From Incurvaria masculella (Eukaryota > Arthropoda > Insecta > Lepidoptera > Incurvariidae): DNA of 64,000 bases. The position numbers and the translations under genes were made by a program. Of this stretch, positions 56,101-64,000 are shown one piece after another; within the stretch, counting starts at the first letter, position 1, and each line of letters starts with the position of its first letter. Location: contig OX335650.1 of the NCBI GenBank assembly GCA_946894095.1, positions 20,992,001 to 21,056,000 on the forward strand, written 5' to 3'. Under the pieces are notes generated by a model that saw nothing but the letters and a program-made list of their open reading frames with translations, was not told where the DNA came from and did not search any database.

Positions 56101-57691
56101 CACCACATTCCCGAAGGAATTAGGTGCCATAACAGGACCTTCCCTTTATAAGCATGCCTACATTAAACTGGATAGAAAAAACGGACAATTTTTCATTGCC
56201 GCTTCGACCACCTTTTCATCCAATGCGATGGTACCACCCGGGCGGGCTACCCTACCACCTAGTAGGGAAAGGGAACCTACAGTTTGACATGGATTCCGAA
56301 CCACGGAGCAGAACGCATTCGTGACGAAATGCACTTATCGAAATCAGAAAGAAAAAGAAAGTGGTGCATGTCGGGGCGAGGAATTGAACCCAGACCTCTG
56401 GTTCGCTAGGCCAGTCCCCGCGCCACTAGACTACGAGCCTAGTGGCCCTTAGGTACTTAGGTTATGAGACTTATATGTGCTGTTACAGAGGCACTAGCCT
56501 CATCTACCCTAACCTAACTTAAATCATCCAAGTCTGTCAACTGCTTGCGGATATGAGAACATGAAAAAAGTACATGTACCAAAAAAAGCCGGCCAAGTGC
56601 GAGTCGGACTCGCACACGAAGGGTTCCGTACCATTGTACAAGATTTAACATAAAAAATCACGTTTTTTGTATGGGGCCCACCTGTTGTTGTTGTTGTTGT
56701 CGGCGAGTGGCTGCCGACGCTTGAACGCACTTGACACGAGGCCGTTGTGCTCAGTAACCCGACTTTTGGCTCACTTCAGCCAGCCGAGCTCTTCCACAAA
56801 GCGTAGCAGCCCTTTAGGGTCTTTCCACACTTGCGGGTCGCTCCTTTCGAAGCTAAAGACCCCCGTCCAAAATGTCTGCAGTTGTCTACATTCCATGACT
56901 ATATGTGCCGGTGTCTCCTCCGCCTCCAAGCAGGCCCTGCAGAGGGGACTGTCCGTGACTCCAATTGTGTGAAGGTGTTTGTTGAGCTGGCAGTGGCCCG
57001 TGAGTAGGCTTACCACCGTTCTCAACTGTGGTCTGTGCAGCTGTAGGAGTTTCCTTGTTAGGTGTGGATCCGGTGCTGGCACTGCTTCCCTTGATTGTCT
57101 GCAGTCTGCTGTAGATGACCACCTTGCAGTGTGAGCCCGTGTCATTCGTTTCCTCAGCCAGGTCTTGACTTCACTGAAGGGGGTTGGCATGAATGGCTCT
57201 GGTCCGACGGGCTTTAAACTCGAACCCGCCTTGGCGAGATCGTCGGCCGCATCGTTGCCATGGCTCCCGCTATGTCCCTTTATCCACTGGAGTGTGATCC
57301 TGTTGTCGATTGAGATGTCCTGTAGCCCACCTTTAGTCATTATTATTATTTTATTTTATCTATTTGTTGTTATAGCGGCAAAATAAAAACACACTCTGTG
57401 AAAATTTCAGCTGCCTACCTATTATGGTTTATGAGATACAGCCCTGTGACGGACGGACGGACGGACGGACGGACAGTGGAGGCTTAGTAATAGGGTTCCG
57501 TTTTCTCTCTTTGGGTACGGAACCCTAAAAATCAGGTAGCTTTGAAACTTCACTTTATGATCCGTCGAAAGTTGTCCGACTAATGTCTTCTTTATGAGTT
57601 TGTGTCGGTGAAGCTAATTTGAAGATTTTCTACGTTGTTTTTATAGGAACTAATCGATTCGGAGGAGTCGGACGTGGGCAGTGTGACTTGA
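45142..57691 (+). CDS. Large MGA-domain-like nuclear protein
   Basis: 1738 residues from four coding exons: 45142-50129, 53935-54049, 55049-55117, 57647-57691. All splice sites are GT-AG and the phases close. Residues ~396-434 hold a Cys-rich cluster (CSKQFCVLGCVCQSL, then HCGRFECMFDCKCDF), followed at ~531 by ELYRCFCRGKYLTNLSG; I recall this pattern from the conserved domain of MAX-gene-associated protein (MGA). Conserved-looking globular parts are at ~776-909 (FGLWLERHYKHLKERMAAGL), ~1116-1192 (RWFVMAIENDFLHLKFFKKK) and ~1616-1738 (INLRKLGCLWGRRNSEGKIS). Six 19-residue repeats cover 659-772. No T-box or bHLH-zipper is visible, although vertebrate MGA has both, so a role in transcription is inferred. 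The acidic end (ELIDSEESDVGSVT) is supplied by the last exon. Confidence 0.8.
47116..47457 (+). repeat. Six 57-bp coding repeats in the MGA-like gene
   Basis: Six units of exactly 19 codons with no gaps, from THDDQNVRKIISLNATNQS through PHDDKNAGKTISLNRTNES to TQNAENVRKPVYINTENQS. Consensus is roughly xHNxxNxxKxxSxNxTNES. Copies have diverged at many sites, so the array is not recent. Confidence 0.85.
50795..51610. repeat. Head-to-head tRNA-Leu-like repeats
   Basis: 50795-51145 is a near-exact reverse complement of about 51275-51610. Each arm holds a tRNA-like piece; on the + strand at about 51440-51515 it reads GGTGGCGAAATTGGTAGACG ... TGGTTCGGGACCAGC, with A- and B-box features. A third flanking piece is at 51145-51225 and a worn copy at about 52310-52480. 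Confidence 0.85.
51803..52215 (+). mobile_element. tRNA-headed SINE
   Basis: Head GAGCGGCTCTTGGCCTAATA, then GGTCTGGGTTAAAATCC, the common body and the tail GCCATCCATGCCAGGTTGC. Confidence 0.8.
52483..52627. mobile_element. Hairpin MITE, ~145 bp
   Basis: Partner of 10515-10658, with the inner region in the opposite orientation. Confidence 0.8.
53429..53767 (+). mobile_element. (CCGT)n-bearing interspersed repeat
   Basis: Full copy with the longest (GTCC)n run in the window, about 53479-53535. Confidence 0.85.
53935..54049 (+). CDS. MGA-like gene, exon encoding conserved C-terminal segment
   Basis: Acceptor TTAACATTGCAG ends at 53934; donor GTAAGT starts at 54050. It encodes VLSIKRIVPKSLKLKWREVD, PCTGDQTMLDWNHLERYV. 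It completes the Gln codon split at 50129 and ends in phase 0. The intron before it (50130-53934) is full of repeats. Confidence 0.88.
54225..54390 (+). mobile_element. SINE body and tail fragment
   Basis: From GGTCGAAGCGGCAATG to GACATTGGCCATTCATG. A second partial tail lies at 54783-54905. Together with 54450-54772 they fill the small intron of the MGA-like gene. Confidence 0.65.
54450..54772 (-). mobile_element. 5S-rRNA-headed SINE
   Basis: Second copy with the 5S-like head (complement of about 54686-54766) joined to the common body; very similar to 22530-22898. Confidence 0.85.
55049..55117 (+). CDS. MGA-like gene, small exon
   Basis: Strong polypyrimidine acceptor (CTTTTTTTTCAG ends at 55048) and donor GTGAGT at 55118. 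Encodes 23 residues, MVSKDGFNNASVKSDQINST then LNN, in phase 0 on both sides, so it could be skipped without a frame change. Confidence 0.75.
55400..55712. mobile_element. MITE with CACCTAAAT...GCGTTTACG ends
   Basis: Left CACCTAAATTGGCGTTTACG; related to 14272-14605 throughout (CGATCGACTGGCGTTTTC). In the last intron of the MGA-like gene. Confidence 0.75.
56018..56440 (-). mobile_element. tRNA-headed SINE
   Basis: Full-length copy from GCAACCTGACATGGATGG to GACTACGAGCC. Confidence 0.8.
56587..57530 (-). mobile_element. (CCGT)n repeat split by a LINE insertion
   Basis: Left part 56587-56680 and right part about 57345-57530 belong to one reverse-oriented copy; a LINE fragment lies between them. 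Confidence 0.75.
56681..57345 (-). mobile_element. LINE 3' end: RNase H and C-terminal Cys-rich tail
   Basis: A frame from 57340 to 56771 reads ITLQWIKGHSGSHGNDAADD (RNase H, last catalytic Asp region) and then a CxxC...H....C finger (CRACLEAEETPAHIVMEC). The insertion is 5'-truncated and ends in a (CAA)n tail, seen as (GTT)n at about 56683-56700. Probably jockey/I-like; clade uncertain. Confidence 0.8.
57647..57691 (+). CDS. MGA-like gene, last coding exon
   Basis: Acceptor TTGTTTTTATAG ends at 57646. It encodes ELIDSEESDVGSVT and TGA at 57689-57691. AATAAA at 57915-57920 is a plausible polyadenylation signal. Confidence 0.75.
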   Translation, partial: ELIDSEESDVGSVT

Positions 57692-58219
57692 CAGCTGCAG
57701 AGATTGGCTGGCACCAGCCCTGAGACTACATTGCACTGTGAGATTGTGGCTGAAGAAGTGGAGATTGTGACTACATAACTCTTAGGCTGAGATAAATAGT
57801 CGTCACCGAAACTAATGCTAACGCAAAGTAGTACTTTGACACGTTTTGTATGGACGAAATCTCAAACTAATGCAAAGTGACGTCACAAACAATTTATCTC
57901 AGCCGTAGACTGGTAATAAAACGTCCCGCAGTGAAATGCGTGTATTTCTATTGGGGGTTATATTTACTGTGTTCAGATATGCACTTAACAGCATATATCG
58001 TTGCCATAATGCAGCTGAGAAGCAATAGAAAGACTTTGGTGAATTAGAAGAAACTTTTTGGTGTAATGTACTCTTGACTGTGAGTAGATGGCTCTGTAAT
58101 ATTAAGCAACTATTAAGTTCAACATGCCTTTTAAGCATGAATGTTAAGTTTATGTTTGCAAGGAAAATGGAGCTTACAAATTCGCTAGAGAAGCATGACA
58201 ACAAAGGATTCGGAAGCTA

Positions 58220-58755
58220 TTAAGGTGGCCCTTCCCGGCGGGACTAACTCATTCGCGGGCACAGTACAAAACCGTGCTATTACGCTCTGGGACCTTCTCT
58301 GTTTCAAAGAAAAAGACAGGCTTCGTATTGGGGAGGATGCAATATGTCCACAAAGCAGACAATGCGCATAGTGTTTGATTGGGTAAGTATACGAAAATTT
58401 TAATTACAAAACCACTTATAGTTAAAAGTAAATGACGCCCGCTGTAGTAAAAAATCGAACAAAAACCAACTTAATTATAAATCTTCATAAAACAAGGTAG
58501 GTTTGATGTCTAACCTTTTTAAGATTTTTTTTATGTTATCGTTGAGTAATCCACGTCCAAAGTTATTGTATGAAATGCGCGAAAAATTCGAACTTTCGGA
58601 CCTTATAACTTAGAAACCAAACACTATCTTGCAATGACAATGGTCATCAGACATCTAGTTCGATCAAATAAATCTGTTTTGAGTATAATTTTTGATCTCA
58701 GACAAGAAATATCTCCACGTTTGTATGGGGAGTTGAACGGGAAGGCCCACCTTAA
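58220..58755 (+). mobile_element. 550-bp TTAA MITE
   Basis: Copy past the 3' end of the MGA-like gene; left TTAAGGTGGCCC and right GGCCCACCTTAA are intact. Confidence 0.85.
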
Positions 58756-59224
58756 AACTACAATTTTAACACTCCTACCTAGTGGCCAAGAAAGGTCTTT
58801 ATGAATTTTTTTCTTGTCTGTATGTTTATTCATTGGTTTGATTGACTGATCGGTACAAATTTGCAATCAATTTTAAACTAATTTCCCAAAGAGCTTGTGG
58901 AAATACTTGATATCAGGACTGGGTATAATTGCAATAATAAAAATAAATCACGTTAACAAAATATCCGTTCATCCGTTCAAAAACACGGTCGGTAAAAGAA
59001 AACAATACTTACTAATTGGCAGGGGCAACCTATGATAGCACCATCTGTTAAAAGGTTTGGCTTCCCCAATATTTACCACTATTACCAGAATTACCACTAC
59101 AAAGTATTAGTGTTAAATACGTTTTACGTCGACCAAAGTATAGATATATCCTGCTAATCAATTTTTTCACTTGAATGTTTTATGAATAGATCATGATTTG
59201 TTCTACTCAATGAAATTAAAAGTG

Positions 59225-59600
59225 TTAAGGTCGGCCCGTAAGCACCTGAAAATTTCGCCTCCCATACAAAAGTAGTTTACTAATAATTTGAAAACCACTG
59301 TTCCAACTTACTTGATATTTGGTATCTAATATTAGGCTACAAATATCTGTGTCTGCATGCCTTTGTTTTTTCGGTAAATGTATTCTGGGTCAAACCACAG
59401 AGAAAACAAAATTCGTATGAAGATTTTCTTTTTGCATTCATTTCATTCGGTTTGGATTTTTCAAAAAAACAAAAGCATGCAGACATAGATATTTGTTACC
59501 TGATATAAGATATTAAATATAAATTTAATTGGAATAGCGGTTTCCAAATGATTAGTAAACTACGTTTGTATGGGGAGCATAGCTTACGGGCCGTTCTTAA
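59225..59600 (+). mobile_element. Fold-back TTAA element, ~380 bp
   Basis: Same element and orientation as 17227-17611; both edges TTAA. Confidence 0.85.
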
Positions 59601-60437
59601 GCGCAGTATATGGCATACGCCTAGGACCTATTAAGGTGCCCATAGGTTTTTGAACTTTCAGGGGGGCTGCGAAAATAATGTATATTGTTTGTATCATTGT
59701 TTTAAATACTGTCAAGTGTGTATGTGTATGTAAATAAATGTTAAATTAATCTCAAACACTTTTTTGTGTTTGTAAAAACTGCTGTAAATAGTGTCGTAAG
59801 TTGTTGTTAGAAGTGGACAGAAATAAATATCTAGTTATCAAGCAACTCGTACTGCCAAAAATCTCGATCAAACCGAAATAGATGAAAGAACCTTAAATTC
59901 TTAAAATAATTGGGCCGAAACTAGTATTACTAAATTTAATATTAAAATGTATAAATAATTATTATTTCAAACTCCTTTACTTTTTGTATGCTGTGTGCGT
60001 AGGCCGTAGTTTTTCCCAGAAACTCCAAAAGCCACAAAGACACTCATCGTTACTCAAGTGAATTTACGCATTGGTTGTAGTATTTTAGTCAGTGAAGTTT
60101 GACATCAATTTTTTCAGTGAAGTTTAGCATCAGTTCGTCGGTTGTGAGATACATAGTTTTGCTGCTTTGGTGGTGCTATATATATTGAATTCTTATATAA
60201 TTTATAGTGTGAAAAGACTGAACGCGAACCCAGTGAGTTCAATGATAAATCATGGTCAGTGGTATAGACTTTTTTAATGCTCTAAACATAATCAGTGAAA
60301 ACTGTTTGAGTTAAACAAAATATATCACATAATATGCAAAGGGTTACCATAAGGGGTACGTAATTTTCGCGACCCGGCTCTATATAAGTAGCACATGGCT
60401 TTCCGAATTGTGTGATGACGTGTATTAATTTAAGAGG

Positions 60438-60987
60438 TTAAGGCGGCCCAACCCGGCGGGACTAACTCATTCGCGGGCACTGTACAAGACCGTTCTGTTG
60501 CGCTCTGGGACCTTCTCTGTTTCAAAGAAAAAGACAGGCTCCGTGATGAGGAAGATGCAACATGCCCACAAAAAAGACAATGTGTATAGTGTATGATTTG
60601 GTAAGATTTACGAAAATTTTGATTTCAAAACGACTTATAGCTAAAAGTAAACCACGACCGCTGTAGTCAAAAATCTTACAAAAACGAAATAGATTATAAA
60701 TCTTGATTTAAGAAGCTATGTCTGATGACTAATCTTTTTAAGATTTTCTTACTTTATCATTGCGTAATATACCACCAAAGTTATTGTATAAAACGAGCGA
60801 AAAATTCGAACTTTCGGACCTTATAAATTAGAAACCAAAGACAATTTTACAATGCCAACGGTCATCAGACATCTAGTTCGATGAAATCAAGCTCTTTTGA
60901 GGAAAATTTGGGATCTCTGATAAGAAATATGGGCGTGATCTTCTTTACCCGTTTGTATGGGGAGTTGAGCGGGTTGGGCCACCTTAA
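60438..60987 (+). mobile_element. 550-bp TTAA MITE
   Basis: Full-length copy with TTAA at both edges; left end TTAAGGCGGCCC has one change. Confidence 0.85.
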
Positions 60988-62444
60988 TGAGGAAATAGAA
61001 GGAAAAAGGACTGGCATAATATTAAATATCGTCTTGTACTGAAATATTTTATGTTAAATTTAGAAACAGTAACATTTTGAACACATGTAACTCGCCCATA
61101 AATGCTTTGCCGGGCATTATTGTAGGTTAGGGTATAATGGCGTGAATGTTCAAACGGCGCTATGTCTGTCGCTCAACCTTTTTAACATCAAGCATGTAAA
61201 CCTCTCCGCTGTAAAGTCTCGAGGATGGTGTTTACACATAAATAAAACATACGCTGTCCTACTAGGTCTTGCATTTTGATGTAATCCTGTCGTTATTCTG
61301 TGATATAATTAGATTTAATCGATTCTTAGTTATGTTTGTCGTAAGAACCTTATTTTTTTTAATCTTCAATGGATTAGAACCAGTCGTTGTAATTTTAACC
61401 GTCATCATTTTAACTATCTTAAAAGATAAATGATTATGATTTCTTTTTATTAGTGGTCATTTGTATTGTTAGTTTAGTGTTTGTTTCAATTATGTATGTG
61501 ATGTAAATTATGCGATTTTCAGAATTAAATTGTACATAAAGTAGTGACCTATAATTCTAGGTCACGTTTCAACCTTATATCTAAGTTTTATTAAATTAAT
61601 GATGACAGATAATACAGATAAATCTTGCATGTTCAAAGCCGAGCGATTCTTACCGAAACTGACCGACTTATATGGTGTTTCATTTTAAATTATAGTTGAA
61701 AGGTGGTATTTTCCACTGGGTGCTGTTGGTTTAAATAAATAATTTGTTAGCTGTTATGGTATCTGAATTACGAAGGCGCAAATCATTGTATATCCTTGAT
61801 AAGTAATACATTGTAGCAGGATATACCAGATTTGTCCCATTGTATTGAATTTAGTACCTTTATTAGTTAAATGAGGATGTTCCAAGATAAAGCTGGTTTG
61901 GTGCTGGTGAAAGTTTGGAATGTCACCCTGAAGCATGAGGCAAATTTCAAAGGTCTAATTAAAAAGGCGTTATTGTCGTCTGGTTTGCACGGTAAGCCTA
62001 GTCATCTATTAAAAAATATTGCAGCGTGGGCGAAGGTTTGGGCCAAACGCAATGGCCAAAAGCACAGATTACATACATTACATAGATGCCCCACGCTAGT
62101 ACTAATTCGGAACCATGTTATTTTCTGGGAAATGCGCATGCGCGCATCTCCGTACCTCCATCTTTTTTCGAATTCCAGCAACATCCCTCTGTCTATTTCG
62201 TAATAGACCACACCATACCGGCGTAAAATTGAATCAAAATGTGGTTAAATTGCGCTGTGCATGAAATGTTGTGATTAAAATTAAAAGATTAAAAAAAGTA
62301 AGCATCATCAATAAGTAATAATTCGACTTCGCCTACTAATAATCACACGGCCGTCAATAATCATACAGCATAAAGAAATGTCCCATACAGGGATATGTGA
62401 CGATTTATTCTTCCCCCGCCGCTGGAATTTAATTACCATTTTGT

Positions 62445-62740
62445 CCACTAGATACTTGCTGTGGGGAACAGCCTCACACCCCAGCATAGAAATCATCCAA
62501 CGTTTCCAAAATAAAATGCTCCGCATGATAACAAATGCTCCTTGGTTTGTACCGAACGACTTGATACACCGTGACCTGGATATGCCAACTGTCAAACAAG
62601 AGATAGAGATACAGATAAAATCATATAAAGCTAGAATTACAGAACACCCCAACATTTTGGCAAAAAAACTTATGGACATTACATCGGAGGCTCGCCGACA
62701 GAAGAGAAAGATTCCCCAGGATCTAATCAAGCCCTAGCAG
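62445..62740 (+). pseudogene. Jockey-like LINE C-terminal fragment
   Basis: Reads LLWGTASHPSIEIIQRFQNK, MLRMITNAPWFVPNDLIHRD and ARITEHPNILAKKL up to TAG at 62735, the conserved end of jockey-type ORF2. 5'-truncated. Confidence 0.8.
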
Positions 62741-63067
62741 AACTAAAAAAAATTATTTGGATGTGACATTGGTCACATACCAGGCAAGACATGTGCCAAA
62801 GAGAAACCAACATACTGTTGAACGTCCAAAAGGGAGACAGATTGCAGTAGAAAGGAGACAAAAAAAAATCTTCTTGAAAGTACTAATCGTTTGGTAGAAG
62901 CCGGTTGGTGTAGCGCTCACACTTCTCTTCAAAAGATCTATTGAGGAACAATGTTCAACGGAGGTAGCTGGTTAGAATCTTGAAAAAGTCTGTTTTTTTC
63001 CGTGTTTTATTTCAAACCTTCACCCTGGTTGGCAGGGTTGAAGATAATGGCATGTTTTAAAGTACAT

Positions 63068-63245
63068 GGCGGAAAATAATGAAAATTGGACGTTGGAAGG
63101 AGACAATAGGCTAGTTTCGGCTTTGTAAAGAGTAATGTCTCGCACGTAGTACACATGTACTGAGTGACAGCATGCGAAAGCGACGACGCTCTACAGAGCC
63201 GAAACCATCCGATTGTCCCATTCCAACGTGCATTATTTACCGCCG
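63068..63245. repeat. Imperfect hairpin element
   Basis: GGCGGAAAATAATG ... CGTTGGAAGGAGACAAT pairs with ATTGTCCCATTCCAACGTGC ... ATTTACCGCC; inner TTTCGGCTTTGTA / TACAGAGCCGAAA also pair. Confidence 0.65.
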
Positions 63246-63479
63246 GGTACTGTACCAGGGGGTTAGTTTTTGAATATTTCAATGTTTTGTTCCGAAATTC
63301 AATATTTCTAACCATGTGTAAATAAAATGCATACTTGTGTTTTTTTGCATGAGGTTTAAACCAAATCCTATAATCCACGTCATGAGAAAAATAAAAGTCC
63401 GTTGGATCGTCAGGACCATTGACAGGTTGCATTACTCAACACTAAAAATCATTTCATATTAATGTTATGAATGTAAGGA

Positions 63480-63765
63480 AGTTCCTGGCATGGCACTTCT
63501 ATACCAGGACGTTCCCTTTATGAGCACGACTACACTGAACTGGATGGAAAACACGGACAATTTTTTATTGCTGCTTCGACAATTTTTTCATCCAATACGA
63601 TGGTATCAACCCGGGCGGGCTTAAACCCTACCACTTAGTAGGGGATGGGGACCTACAGTTTTACATGGATTTCAGACCATGGAACAGGGAGCGAGCAGCT
63701 CGCATTCGTGACGAATTGACGTGAACGAAAGTGGTGCACGAACGGCAGATAACTTGGCATGTGAA
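63480..63765 (-). mobile_element. SINE body
   Basis: Shares the GAACTGGATGGAAAACACGG and ACCACTTAGTAGGGG parts; the head is decayed. Confidence 0.65.
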
Positions 63766-64000
63766 GAAAGACCCCACGCCCTGAGCTCCAATCGGCAATT
63801 TCTGACAGGTGCTGGGTAAATCAGAAAATTTTTAATCGAGGTCCTAACATTTCTGATAAGCACTTTATTTCTAGCTATTTCCATTATGTGATGATCAGCA
63901 TGGTCCTGTCTGCCATCATACTTTTTAGCCGGGCTGACGAACCTGATGTTGGTTTACTTAAGGGTGTTGCCCAACAAAATGCTCGACTTTTTATCATTTT

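Larger units (their letters stand above)
57921..62440. other. Downstream of MGA-like gene: repeats, no gene recognised
   Basis: Apart from the MITEs and the fold-back element, this stretch is AT-rich. A frame at 61871-62203 (MRMFQDKAGLVLVKVWNVTL) matches no family I know and has no intact splice context. Confidence 0.45.

Noticed and set aside
63007..63432. 141-codon minus frame
   Set aside because: Overlaps an imperfect hairpin element, which explains its odd composition; no protein motif.

Overview
This is eukaryotic nuclear DNA from an insect, most likely a moth or butterfly. The genes are interrupted by GT-AG introns, and much of the non-coding sequence is small transposable elements: SINEs, TTAA-flanked MITEs, hairpin elements and LINE ends. 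Short TTAGG/CCTAA runs, the insect telomere motif, occur inside two of them. The SELENOF homologue carries cysteine where vertebrates have selenocysteine, which fits the loss of selenoproteins known in Lepidoptera. The order is inferred from these signs; no database search was run.

Three multi-exon genes and one nested gene can be assembled, and every splice phase closes. (1) A muscle LIM protein (Mlp84B/Mlp60A type) runs on the + strand from 495 to 12370. The exon carrying the start of LIM1 lies left of the window; the rest encodes the end of LIM1 and LIM2-LIM5 (452 visible residues in the long form). It has an alternative early end after LIM1 at about 818-828. It also has two pairs of interchangeable exons for the second half of LIM2: 2568-2664 or 3145-3241, followed by 3717-3801 or 4103-4199. 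(2) An intronless SELENOF gene (11852 to 11352, minus strand) sits in the last Mlp intron. (3) XPC, the nucleotide-excision-repair damage sensor (Drosophila mus210), runs on the minus strand in ten exons from 30378 to 16527, 1286 residues. It converges on Mlp. (4) A 1738-residue MGA-domain-like nuclear protein runs on the + strand from 45142 to 57691 in four coding exons. A probable first exon and promoter lie at about 33460-33602, divergent from XPC.

Region by region: 1-12.4 kb Mlp with SELENOF inside; 12.4-16.2 kb non-coding space between two convergent 3' ends, with one MITE; 16.2-30.4 kb XPC with TE-filled introns; 30.6-33.2 kb a decayed jockey-like LINE and nested hairpin MITEs upstream of XPC; 33.4-45.1 kb the presumed first intron of the MGA-like gene, crowded with repeats and a LINE with a YADD reverse transcriptase; 45.1-57.7 kb the MGA-like gene; 57.7-64 kb repeats, a LINE tail and no recognised gene.

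The most interesting signals are the paired LIM2 exons; a SINE family in which one body is joined either to a tRNA-like head or to a 5S-rRNA-like head; a head-to-head pair of tRNA-Leu-like repeats at 50.8-51.6 kb; and a tandem duplication that copied the XPC stop-codon region into its own 3' flank.
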